DNA from: Halobacteriales archaeon QS_5_70_15
GTDB lineage: Archaea; Halobacteriota; Halobacteria; Halobacteriales; Haloarculaceae
Assembly (NCBI GenBank): GCA_003022005.1
Contig: PXRQ01000073.1
Span: forward strand, 1-28,710
DNA length: 28,710 nucleotides
Direction: 5' to 3'
The notes beneath the pieces were generated by a model that ran no database searches, had not been told where the DNA came from, and worked only from the letters and a program-made list of their open reading frames with translations. Positions 8,622 to 16,051 of the stretch are shown here, in pieces (the first letter of the stretch is position 1; each line of letters starts with the position of its first letter). The position numbers and the translations under genes were made by a program.

Positions 8622-10224
8622 ATGGAACACTACGACGGCGGGCCCCTGCGACACTTCGGGGACGTGCTGGCGATGGGGGCGGACCGGTACGGGGAGAAGA
8701 CGGCGTTCACGTCGTTCGGGCAGTCGACCTCGTACCGGGAACTCGACGAGGACGCGAACCGGGTGGCGAACGCGCTCGTCGACCACGGCGTCGAACCCGA
8801 CGACCGCGTCGGGCTGTTCATTCCGAACACGACCCAGTTCCCGGAGGCGTACTTCGGAGCCATCCGGGCCGGGGGCGTTCCGGTCCCGCTGAACCTCCGG
8901 ATGGCCCCGGAGACGCTCGTCTACGTCCTCGACAACAGCGGCGCCGACCACGTGATCGGCTCGCCGCTGCTCGCCGACGAGGTGCGGGAGCTCGCCGCCG
9001 CCGAGGTCGGCACGCTGTTTCTCCCCGGCGTGAGCGACGAGGACGCGGGCATCGTCAACTACTCGCACCTCAAGAACGAGTACGGGACCGGGTTCGACCG
9101 GCCGGAGCGGGACTACGACGACGTCGCCTGCCAGCCGTACACCTCGGGGACGACCGGCCGCCCCAAGGGCGTGCTACTGACCCACGAGAACCTGCTCTCG
9201 ACCGTCGAGTGCTACACCCTCGGGGGACTGGCCGTCGACGCCCGGGACTCCATCCTGCTCGTGCTCCCGCTGTTCCACATCTACGCGCTGAACGCCGTCA
9301 TGGGGACGTACCTCTACCGGGGCGGGACGATGCATCTCCAGCCCGAGCCCGACGGCGAGCGGATGCTCGAGGGCATCGAGGAGCACGGCGCGACGACGTT
9401 CGCGGGCGTCCCCGCGATGTACACGATGATGTGGCGGACCTACCGCGAGGACCCCGAGGCCTACGACGTCTCCTCGCTGCGGTACGTCAACTGCGCGGCC
9501 GCGCCGCTGGCCGACGAGGTCCGGCGCACAATCGAGGACGCCTGGAACCTCCCGATGGTCGAGGGCTGGGGGATGACCGAGACCGGTCCCGCCGGGACCG
9601 TCGAGCCGGTCCACGGGGTCCGGAAGTCCGCCGGCTGCATCGGCCCCGCGCTGGAGAACATCGACATGAAGCTCGTGGACCCGGAGACCCGGGAGACGAG
9701 GGTCTCGGCCGAACAGTTGGAGCCGTTCCCGGACCCCGGTCTCGACTTCGGGGACCCCGAGTCGGTGACCGGCGAGATCGCCATCCGGGGGCCGAACGTC
9801 TTCGAGGGCTACTTCGAGCTCCCCGAGAAGACCCGGGAGACCTTCGACGACGAGGGCTACTTCTACACGGAGGACATCGCCCGCGTCGACGAGGAGGGCT
9901 ACTTCTGGATGGTCGACCGCGCCGACGACATGATCATCTCCGGCGGGGAGAACGTCTACCCCGCCGAGGTCGAGTCCGCGCTCTACGAACACCCCGACGT
10001 CGCCGAGGCGGCGGTCGTCGGCGCCCCCCACGAGGTGAAGGGCGAGGCCCCCGTCGCGTTCGTCGTCCTCGAGGCGGGCGCGGAGGTCACCGAGGAGGAG
10101 CTCCGCCGGTTCAGCCTCGACCACGTCGCCACCCACGCCCACCCGCGGCGGGTGTTCTTCGTCGAGGAGCTCCCGCGGCGGGGACCTGCTCGACGGGCCG
10201 CTGGCGTCGAGCGACGAGCTCTGA
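8622..10224 (+). pseudogene. Acyl-CoA ligase (AMP-forming), C-terminal lesion removing the catalytic-lysine motif
   Basis: This ANL-superfamily adenylating enzyme would activate a carboxylic acid, probably a medium or long fatty acid, with ATP and CoA. Motif A3 lies at about 173-183 (YTSGTTGRPKG), the A5 region at about 315-322 (GWGMTETG), and the A7/A8 hinge at about 415-446 (FYTEDIARVDEEGYF, then DRADDMIISGGENVYP). The frame is normal to FFVEELPR (residue 519, near 10178). The family should then continue with a Ser/Thr-rich loop and GKVxR, containing the adenylation lysine of motif A10. Instead the sequence jumps, in another frame, to GDLLDGPLASSDEL and a TGA at 10222-10224, a normal-looking family C-terminus. 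About 40 bases (2 mod 3) appear to be missing. If read in the unshifted frame it runs to 10592 with an unrelated tail over the next gene. The protein as encoded is probably unable to adenylate. Confidence 0.85.
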
Positions 10225-10283
10225 TACCGTCGCCTCCCCGGGCTCGATCCCTGCGTTCCCACCCGACCGGCCGAGAACGGCGT

Positions 10284-10547
10284 TCAGATCAGGTCCTGCT
10301 CCTCGAGCTGGTCGAAGATGTCGTCGACGAACTCCTCGGCGCTGTCGTAGGGGAACTCCCCGCCGCCGAGCTTCGTGTTGAGCTCCATCGCGGTCATCGA
10401 GAAGTCGCCGGCCTCGAACTTCGTGGAGGGTCCGTTCGGCAGCGCCGGGACCAGGTCCATCGGGCTGTTGATCGGGTAGTCCGCGCCCTCGAAGGCCTCG
10501 ACCATCTGGTCGCGCAGGTCGCTCCTCTCGTCGTCGCTGAGACTCAT
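10284..10547 (-). CDS. MTH865-like family protein
   Basis: This 87-residue acidic protein matches the MTH865 family of small archaeal proteins. The conserved signposts are EAFEGADYPINSPMDLVPAL, then PNGPSTKFEAGDFSMTAMEL, then GGGEFPYDSAEEFVDDIF. The family is known from a Methanothermobacter structure described as a small EF-hand-like helical fold. No enzymatic role is established. TTTATC on the minus strand at 10577-10582, about 30 bases upstream, supports the start at 10547 and a leaderless transcript. It lies between the acyl-CoA ligase and carboxyltransferase genes on the opposite strand. The family assignment is from recognised sequence pattern; the function is unknown. Confidence 0.83.
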   Translation of the reverse strand: MSLSDDERSDLRDQMVEAFEGADYPINSPMDLVPALPNGPSTKFEAGDFSMTAMELNTKLGGGEFPYDSAEEFVDDIFDQLEEQDLI

Positions 10548-10722
10548 GGTACGGGTCGTAGTTGCGCGAGGTTCCTGATAAATCGTTCGTGAACCCGAAG
10601 CCCGGGGCGAGAGGTTGTAACGCCGGGGGCCAGGGGAATAAGTGGCCGTGCCCCGACCGTGGACCAAGACCTGCTCGCCCGCACGGGACGGACCCGCGAC
10701 CGCGGGCGACACACACCGAGAC

Positions 10723-12341
10723 ATGGAGAGACACATCGACGCCGAGGCCGACGCCGAGATCGCCCGGGCCATCGCGACGGCGGTCGCCGAACACCTCGGA
10801 ACGACGGTCGAACTGCAGGGCCGGGACGGAAGCGACCTCGCGCGGGCGGGCGAGGACTGGCACGAGGAGGGCGCGGTGGTCACCGAGCGCGAGGAGCGGC
10901 TCCGCGAGGAGATCGCGGGGATACTCTCCGGCGGCCCCGAGCGAGGCTTCGAGAAGATCGAGGACTTGGGAAAGCTGTTCGTTCGGGATCGGCTCGATCT
11001 CGTCTTCGACGAGATCGCCTACGAGGACGGCACGTTCGCCCGCTACGGCGACGACGCGGAACTGCCCGCCGACGGCCTCGTGACGGGGGTCGGCGTCATC
11101 GACGGCCGGAAGGTGGCGTTCACCGCCAACGACTACACCGTCAGGGCGGGATCCCTCGGGGAGATGGGCGTCGAGAGGGTCGTCCGGATCCAGGAGCGGG
11201 CGATGGATCTCGGCATCCCGATGCTGCGGCTGGTCGACTCGACCGGCGCGCGGCTGAACGCCGAGGAGCGCGAGCCCGGCGACACCCACATGGACCGCTA
11301 CCGGGGCGGGAAGCTGTTCTACAACCAGTGTGTCATGTCCGGGCAGGTCCCGCAGATCGGCGTGCTCTACGGGCCGGACGTCGCCGGGAGCGCCTACACC
11401 CCCGTCTTCTGTGACTTCCTCCTGATGGTCGAGGAGATCTCGGGGATGGCTATCGCCTCACCGCGCATCGTGGCGGCGATGACCGGCGAGGACGTCGACA
11501 TGGAGTCGCCGCGGACCTCGTCGTCCCCGACGGGGAGACGGCCGCCGAGAGGGTGCGCGAACTCGTCCGCCTGCTCCCGGGGAACTACACGGAGCCCCCG
11601 CCCTCGGCACCCGGGGGGTCGCCCGCGAAGAACCCCAAGGGGCTCGACGCCGCCATCCCCGAGGACCCCAACCGCGCGTACGACGTGAACGAGGTGATCG
11701 AGCGACTGGTGGACCGGGGCTCCTGGTTCGAACGCAGGCCCCGCTACGCGCCCGAGCTCGTGACCGGCCTCGGGCGCATCGACGGCGAGGTGGTGGGGAT
11801 CGTCGCCAACCAGCCCGACCACGTCTCGGGGGCCATCTTCCCCGACTCGGCGGACAGGGGCGCGGGCTTCGTCTGGACCTGTGACGCCTACAATATTCCG
11901 CTGGTCTACCTCTGTGACACCCCGGGGTTCATGATCGGTTCACAGGTCGAGCGCGAGGGGGTGCTCCGCCGGGGCCGCAAGTTCATCTACGCCACCTCGA
12001 ACGCGCAGGTGCCGAAGTTCTGTGTCATCACCCGGAAGGCGTACGGCGCGGGCATCCACGCGATGGCCGGCCCCTCGTTCGGCCCGGACGCGACGGCCAT
12101 CCACGCGCTGTTCGGGGGGGAACTGGAGGGGATGGAGCCCGAGGAGCGCGAGGCGTTCGTCGAGAGCGCCACGGAGCAGTTCGAGGAGTACGTCGACATC
12201 CGGAAACAGGCCTCGACGATGCAGGTCGAGGAACTCCTGCCGGCGGGCGACCTCCGGGAACAGCTCGTCGCCAGGCTCGATACCGTCCGCGGGAAGGGCC
12301 GGGAGGAGCGGCCAAGACACCACGGGACCGTCCTGTTCTGA
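10723..12341 (+). pseudogene. Acyl-CoA carboxylase carboxyltransferase subunit (PccB/MmdA-like) with an internal deletion and frameshift
   Basis: This is the biotin-dependent carboxyltransferase of propionyl-CoA/acetyl-CoA carboxylase type, of the crotonase fold. The first frame (10723 to about 11508) carries YEDGTFARYG, GVGVIDGRKVAFTANDYTV, LVDSTGARLN and MVEEISGMAIASPRIVAAMT, ending GEDVDMES. The second frame starts around 11508 with AADLVVPDGETAAERVRELV. It continues with FERRPRYAPELVTGLGRIDG, VANQPDHVSGAIFPDSADRG, CDTPGFMIGSQVEREGVLRRG and AGIHAMAGPSFGPDA. Homologues place LGG...H...SG between DVDxxx and ADLV, so about 13-14 residues (about 40 bases, 1 mod 3) are missing. This loop is in the carboxyltransferase active-site region, so the product is likely inactive or split. 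Start at 10723 is by homology; a GTG at 10642 is an alternative. Confidence 0.85.
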
Positions 12342-12351
12342 ACGCACCATC

Positions 12352-12383
12352 TTTTTCCACCTCGGGTTCGCCTCCGGCGAACC
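12352..12383 (+). terminator. Possible terminator: T-run followed by a perfect hairpin
   Basis: A run of five T at 12352-12356 begins 11 bases after the carboxyltransferase stop. A perfect hairpin follows at 12365-12383: GGTTCGCC, loop TCC, GGCGAACC. Archaeal termination uses U-runs, so the T-run is the likelier active part. The hairpin belongs to a class seen in other non-coding parts of the window. Confidence 0.4.
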
Positions 12384-12529
12384 ACTCGGTGCAAAAACAT
12401 GGGTGAAAAAGGCCGCTCCTCGCGGCTCCGCCGCTCGGAGCGGTACAGCGTACCGGCGGTCCGGCACCACACGGGCCCGCCGACTCGTCGCCCGTTTCTG
12501 GTCGAAACGCCGGCGAAACGTTTTGAACC
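12384..12529. other. Non-coding spacer with nested hairpins upstream of vapB
   Basis: This stretch has no gene. It holds A-runs (AAAAA near 12393 and 12406), then a nested hairpin. The outer arms are CCGCTCC (about 12413-12419) and GGAGCGG (about 12436-12442), and inside them is GCGGC-TCC-GCCGC. CGAAACG occurs twice at 12503-12520. Confidence 0.45.
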
Positions 12530-12548
12530 TGCATACACGACGTATGCA
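12530..12548. promoter_or_regulatory. Inverted-repeat operator over the vapB start codon
   Basis: TGCATAC and GTATGCA form a perfect 7-bp inverted repeat with a 5-base spacer. The right arm contains the ATG of vapB. Type II antitoxins commonly bind such sites to repress their own operon, and the position would block transcription start. The role is inferred from position. Confidence 0.55.
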
Positions 12549-12750
12549 CGTGAGCACGTCCATTCGAGTCTCCGAGGAGACGAAAGCGAAGCTCGCGCGA
12601 CTGAAGCGCGAGGACGAGAGCTGGGACGAGTTCCTCGGTCGGTTGGCGCACGAAGGATCGACGATGAACCCCGGCGCGTGGGAGGGGACAGGGAAAGCAG
12701 AGGCGGCGAGGGATGCCGTCCGGAGGTCCCGGGAGAGCTTCGAGCGATGA
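12544..12750 (+). CDS. vapB: VapB-type antitoxin
   Basis: This 68-residue protein begins with a short beta-strand-plus-two-helix DNA-binding pattern. The signposts are STSIRVSEETKAKLARLKRE and then SWDEFLGRLA, as in haloarchaeal VapB antitoxins of ribbon-helix-helix type. The C-terminal part (about 40-68) is Ala/Glu/Arg-rich and is the expected toxin-binding tail. Its stop overlaps the toxin start (ATGA at 12747-12750), the usual coupling for such pairs. The perfect inverted repeat over its start codon suggests autorepression. Confidence 0.85.
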   Translation: MHVSTSIRVSEETKAKLARLKREDESWDEFLGRLAHEGSTMNPGAWEGTGKAEAARDAVRRSRESFER

Positions 12751-13133
12751 CGTTCCTCGATTCGTCGGTCATCATCGACTACCTCGACGGCGTCGACGGT
12801 GTCGTCGAGTTCGTGGATCGACAGACCGTCCTGCGTACCTCCAGCATCTGTGTCTACGAGGTCCTCGCCGGGGAGGTTTTCTCGAGCGGTGATCCGGATC
12901 TCGTCGGTGTTCGCGAGGACTTCGGTCGCGTGACGGCCATCGACTTCTCCGAGGACCTCGCGCTCGAGGCCGCGCGACTACAGAACGGGCTTCTCGCGAG
13001 CGGGACGCCGATGGGCCCGCGTGACCTGTTCGTCGCCGCGACCGCCCGCTCGGTCGGTGACGAACTCGTCGTCTCCGACGCCGACTTCGATACGGACGGG
13101 CTCCGCGAACACGTGGCCGTGACCCGACTGTAG
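12747..13133 (+). CDS. vapC: VapC-type PIN-domain toxin ribonuclease
   Basis: This 128-residue PIN-domain protein starts MTFLDSSVIIDYLDG. The acidic metal-binding residues of the family are all present: Asp5, Glu38 (CVYEVLAGE), Asp93 (MGPRDLFVAATA) and Asp111 with Asp113 (VVSDADFD). VapC toxins are Mg-dependent RNases, often cutting initiator tRNA or 23S rRNA, and are held inactive by VapB. The gene overlaps vapB by four bases and the two are surely co-expressed. It converges with the photolyase gene, with only six bases between the two stops. Confidence 0.9.
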   Translation: MTFLDSSVIIDYLDGVDGVVEFVDRQTVLRTSSICVYEVLAGEVFSSGDPDLVGVREDFGRVTAIDFSEDLALEAARLQNGLLASGTPMGPRDLFVAATARSVGDELVVSDADFDTDGLREHVAVTRL

Positions 13134-13139
13134 CGGAGG

Positions 13140-14588
13140 TCATCGCATCTCGTCGTACCGCTCGTCCGGGTCCGTCGTCGGCGCCGGGTAGTCCAGTCCC
13201 AGCTGGACGCCGTATTCGGCCTGCTCCGGGTCGCTCATCCGCCAGGGGTGGTGGGCGTACTCCGGCGGGAGCGGGTCGAGTTCGGGTATCCAGTGTTTCA
13301 CGTACTCGGCCTCCGGGTCGTAGCGTTCGGCCTGTCCGGGGACGTAGAAGTAGTTGTCCCGCGAGTCGTTGCCGACGCCCGCCTGATACGCCCAGTTGCC
13401 CCAGTTCGAGCAGACGTCGTAGTCGACGAGCCTCGACTCGAAGTACGCCGCGCCCATCCGCCAGTCGATCTCGAGGAAGTCCGCGAGGAACGAGGCGACG
13501 TTCTGTCGGCCGCGGTTGGACATGTAGCCCGTCGCGTTCAACTCCCGCATGTTGGCGTCGACGAACGGCACCCCGGTCCCGCCGTCGGCCCACCGCCGGA
13601 ACGCCTCGCGGTCCTCCCGCCACCGCTTCTCGACCCCGCGGATGCCGCTCCTCGTGAAGAAGTCCGCGCCGTGCTTGAGGAACTGGAACTGAAAGAAGTC
13701 CCGCCACAGCAGTTCGAACACGAGCCAGTAGGTGTCCTCGTTCGAGACCCGTTCGTCCTCGTACCGTCGTACCTCCTCGTACACGTACCGCGGGGAGAGA
13801 CAGCCGTGTGCGAGCCACGCCGAGAGCTTCGAGGAGTAATCCGCGCCGAGCAGCCCGTTGCGGGTCGACTTGTAGTTCCTGAGGTGGTCCCCCTCCCAGA
13901 CGTACTCCTCCAGCCGCTCCCGTCCCGCCGTCTCCCCGCCCTCGAACGCGAGGACGCCCCGCTCGTCCGGCTCCGGGGCGCCCTCGACGCCCAGGTCCTC
14001 GAGGGTAGGTACCTCGCCCACCCCGGGCTCGTCCCCGGCCCCGAAATCCGGGGTCGGAACCGTTCCGGGCGTCGGGAGCGTGTCCCGGACGGACGCCTCG
14101 CGTTCGACCTCCTTCCGCCAGGGGGTGAACGTGTCCTCGATGCGCTCGTACGGCGTCGGGAGGTCGTGCAGGTGGTAGAGCGTGTGGGTCCAGGACCGGC
14201 TCGTCTCGACCCCCTGCCCGTCGAGCCGTGCCCGGACCGCGTTCTCGGTCGCCAGTTCCTCGGTCGCGGGCTTCGTCCCCGTGTGGACCGCGTCGGCGCC
14301 GAACGAGTCGGCCACTTCCGGGACCACATCGCGGGGGTCGCCGTGGCGGACCAGCAGGTCGCCGCCGCGGGCCCGGAGCGACGAGCGCAGGTCGATGACG
14401 GACTCCCGGCGGAACCGCGCCCAGTACGGTCCCTTCTTCGGGAGCCCGAAGGTCCCCTCGCCGTACTCCTGCGGGTCGAAGGCGTAGAGTGGAACGACCC
14501 GGTCGGCCCCGGCGACGGCGCTCGCGAGCGTCCCGTTGTCGTGGAGTCTGAGGTCGTCCCGGAACCAGACCACGGCGGTGTCGACCAT
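13140..14588 (-). CDS. DASH-type cryptochrome/DNA photolyase
   Basis: This 482-residue flavoprotein uses blue light to reverse cyclobutane pyrimidine dimers, in the DASH branch probably preferring single-stranded or looped DNA. The N-terminal alpha/beta antenna domain begins VVWFRDDLRLHDN. A linker rich in Pro, Glu and Gly lies at about 165-220. The C-terminal FAD domain has LVFELLWRDFFQFQFLKHG (about 289-307). It also has GYMSNRGRQNVASFLADFLE (about 354-373), then DYDVCSNWGNWAYQAGVGND (about 389-408), the typical DASH signature. The tryptophans needed for electron transfer to FAD are plausible among W376, W396 and W399. The start at 14588 is set by the conserved MVDTAVVWFR; no strong TATA element is visible upstream. 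Sunlight exposure of haloarchaea makes such enzymes usual. Confidence 0.92.
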   Translation of the reverse strand: MVDTAVVWFRDDLRLHDNGTLASAVAGADRVVPLYAFDPQEYGEGTFGLPKKGPYWARFRRESVIDLRSSLRARGGDLLVRHGDPRDVVPEVADSFGADAVHTGTKPATEELATENAVRARLDGQGVETSRSWTHTLYHLHDLPTPYERIEDTFTPWRKEVEREASVRDTLPTPGTVPTPDFGAGDEPGVGEVPTLEDLGVEGAPEPDERGVLAFEGGETAGRERLEEYVWEGDHLRNYKSTRNGLLGADYSSKLSAWLAHGCLSPRYVYEEVRRYEDERVSNEDTYWLVFELLWRDFFQFQFLKHGADFFTRSGIRGVEKRWREDREAFRRWADGGTGVPFVDANMRELNATGYMSNRGRQNVASFLADFLEIDWRMGAAYFESRLVDYDVCSNWGNWAYQAGVGNDSRDNYFYVPGQAERYDPEAEYVKHWIPELDPLPPEYAHHPWRMSDPEQAEYGVQLGLDYPAPTTDPDERYDEMR

Positions 14589-14758
14589 GCGCCCCGTACG
14601 GTCCGAACGGGGATGACTCGCGAGGAACCGGACCGCGTTGCCGGCGCGGCCGGCGGGACGCGCCGACCGATCGAACCCCCGTCTCGGCACCCTCGTCCGG
14701 ACCGAACTCGACCGTCGCCGAGGGGCCTCGCCGGTAAAGGACCACGACAGTCCGTATC

Positions 14759-14838
14759 ATACGGTCGTGCGTCGTCCTGTACCGTTGATACCCGATCTGT
14801 CGGGGTTGTCGCCGGTACATCGTTACGCACGACCGTAT
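14759..14838. repeat. 80-bp inverted-repeat element (copy 1)
   Basis: ATACGGTCGTGCGT at 14759-14772 is the exact reverse complement of 14825-14838. Inside are a second inverted pair (TGTACCG at about 14778 with CGGTACA at about 14813) and a small stem (CCCGA with TCGGG), so the whole element can fold into a stepped hairpin. Its right end coincides with the A of the TGA stop of the HTH gene on the minus strand. CCGTATC at 14752-14758 just outside mirrors the left end. It could be a MITE-like element or a 3'-end structure; no transposase is nearby. Confidence 0.6.
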
Positions 14839-15848
14839 CAACCCATCAGTTCCCTCAGCAGCCGCAGTTCCTCCGCCTCCGAGATCCGGTCCGAGTTCAT
14901 GCAGGCGTGAACGACCCTGTGTGCGAGTTCGGGGGGGACGCCCCCAGCTCCCGGTTCCGTTCCCGCGCTCGGCTCCGTTCGGCCCTCGGTCTCGAGTCGG
15001 TCGAGCCGTCCCTCGATGCGCTCAAGCCGCCGGTCGAGTTCCTCGAGCCGGTCGGACGCCCGTCCCGCGGACGGTTCGGGGCCCTCGGACCGCCCGGCAT
15101 CGCGGCCCTCGGCGTCGGCCTCGTCGCCGCGGGACCCGTCGAGCACCGTCGGGTCGCTCGCCTCCCCGTTCGCGTCGCCGTTCAGGATCCGCGTGGCGAT
15201 CCCGCCCCGGCGCGACCACTCGAACCCGGGGATGTCGTTCAGCCACCGACTGACCGTCGCCCGGGTCACGTCGAACTCGGCCGCGATCTCGCTCTGTGGC
15301 GCCTCGGGGTTCCGCTCGATGAGCCGGAGGGCCCGCAGCTGTCCGTCAGACAGGTCCGCGTACTCCCCGTCGTTCCGGCCGTTCCCCTTCGTCCCGGTGT
15401 TCCGGTTCGTTCCGTCCTCGTGCATCGATGTCACTTCCTCGCTCTCGTCCGTCTCCAGGGTCTCGACGTCCACCCCGTCCGGTACCGCCGGTCCGTCCCC
15501 GTCATCCGCGTCACCCGGTCCGTCCCCGTCATCCGCGTCACCCGGTCCGTCCCCGTCATCCGCGTCACCCGGTTCGTTCGCCTCCCCGTGCGGATCGACG
15601 CCCTCACGGCCGCCCTGTTCCGCGAGATCCTCCCGGTCCGTCCGTGTGTGGGCGTCATCCTGTTCGCTCTCCGTTCCCGCCGGGTCCCCGTACTCGTCGA
15701 GTACCCGCTCGACCGGTTCCGTCGACGCGCCGCCGATGCCGGCGGCGAGTTCCTCCATCGAGGCGCTCGGCTCCGATTCGGCCGCCTCGAGGATCCGCTT
15801 GTGTATCACTGCCCGAGGGGTCGTCGACCGCTCCCCCGTTCGACTCAT
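14838..15848 (-). CDS. Helix-turn-helix protein with acidic tandem-repeat linker and coiled coil
   Basis: This 336-residue protein has an N-terminal helical region at 1-55. An extremely acidic linker (about 55-150) follows. It contains three perfect copies of GDADDGDGP at 94-120, encoded by a 27-bp tandem repeat. A clear HTH domain lies at about 166-210 (LSDGQLRALRLIERNPEAPQ and then DVTRATVSRWLNDIPG). A predicted coiled coil at 267-288 has Leu/Arg/Glu heptads. A short C-terminal helical region (PELAHRVVHACMNSDRISEA) ends it. The build suggests a dimeric DNA-binding regulator, and the target is unknown. The start at 15848 is backed by CTATTCG on the minus strand 24-30 bases upstream and by a perfect inverted repeat between the two that may be its own operator. 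Its TGA stop abuts an 80-bp inverted-repeat element. Confidence 0.8.
   Translation of the reverse strand: MSRTGERSTTPRAVIHKRILEAAESEPSASMEELAAGIGGASTEPVERVLDEYGDPAGTESEQDDAHTRTDREDLAEQGGREGVDPHGEANEPGDADDGDGPGDADDGDGPGDADDGDGPAVPDGVDVETLETDESEEVTSMHEDGTNRNTGTKGNGRNDGEYADLSDGQLRALRLIERNPEAPQSEIAAEFDVTRATVSRWLNDIPGFEWSRRGGIATRILNGDANGEASDPTVLDGSRGDEADAEGRDAGRSEGPEPSAGRASDRLEELDRRLERIEGRLDRLETEGRTEPSAGTEPGAGGVPPELAHRVVHACMNSDRISEAEELRLLRELMG
15490..15570. repeat. Three perfect 27-bp tandem repeats inside the HTH gene
   Basis: Copies are at 15490-15516, 15517-15543 and 15544-15570. Each encodes the nonapeptide GDADDGDGP on the minus strand. The length is a multiple of three, so copy-number change keeps the frame and would only alter linker length. 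Confidence 0.9.
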
Positions 15849-15850
15849 GA

Positions 15851-15867
15851 ACGTCGGTTGCCGACGT
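15851..15867. promoter_or_regulatory. Inverted-repeat operator of the HTH gene
   Basis: ACGTCGG and CCGACGT form a perfect 7-bp inverted repeat with a 3-base spacer. It lies between the start codon at 15848 and the TATA-like CTATTCG (minus strand) at 15871-15877. Binding here would block transcription initiation, so autorepression by the HTH protein is a reasonable inference. Confidence 0.5.
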
Positions 15868-16040
15868 GCCCGAATAGGGGTTGTGGCCGAACGAGCACCG
15901 AGACGTGTCGGCGTTCCTCGGCGCGCTCGGCGCTTCCCGTATCCCTCCACGGGCGCGGGAGGACGGATCCCGTCGGCCGGGCGAGCGGCGGCCGGGTCGA
16001 CGGCCGTCGGGATCCGAACTCTGATACGGCCGATGGCCGA

Positions 16041-16050
16041 TGGAGGAGGT
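16041..16050 (+). promoter_or_regulatory. Shine-Dalgarno-like site of the UDP-glucose dehydrogenase gene
   Basis: TGGAGGAGGT lies directly before the ATG at 16052. The first GGAGG gives about five bases of spacing. Most genes here look leaderless, so a strong Shine-Dalgarno is unusual. It supports 16052 over the in-frame ATG at 16040. TGATAC at 16022-16027 could be a promoter element if the transcript is instead leaderless. Confidence 0.5.
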
Positions 16051-16051
16051 A

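Noticed and set aside
4953..9068. A 1371-codon open frame on the minus strand
   Set aside because: It is a product of high GC content with few stop codons. It crosses several real genes on both strands and its translation is low-complexity Arg/Gly/Pro-rich.
10225..10592. Unshifted continuation of the acyl-CoA ligase frame as a genuine C-terminal extension
   Set aside because: The tail is unrelated to the family and runs antisense over the MTH865-like gene. The proper family C-terminus is found in another frame ending at 10224.
15490..15570. Short tandem repeats as a possible CRISPR array
   Set aside because: The copies are directly adjacent with no spacers, and they code for a repeated peptide in frame.
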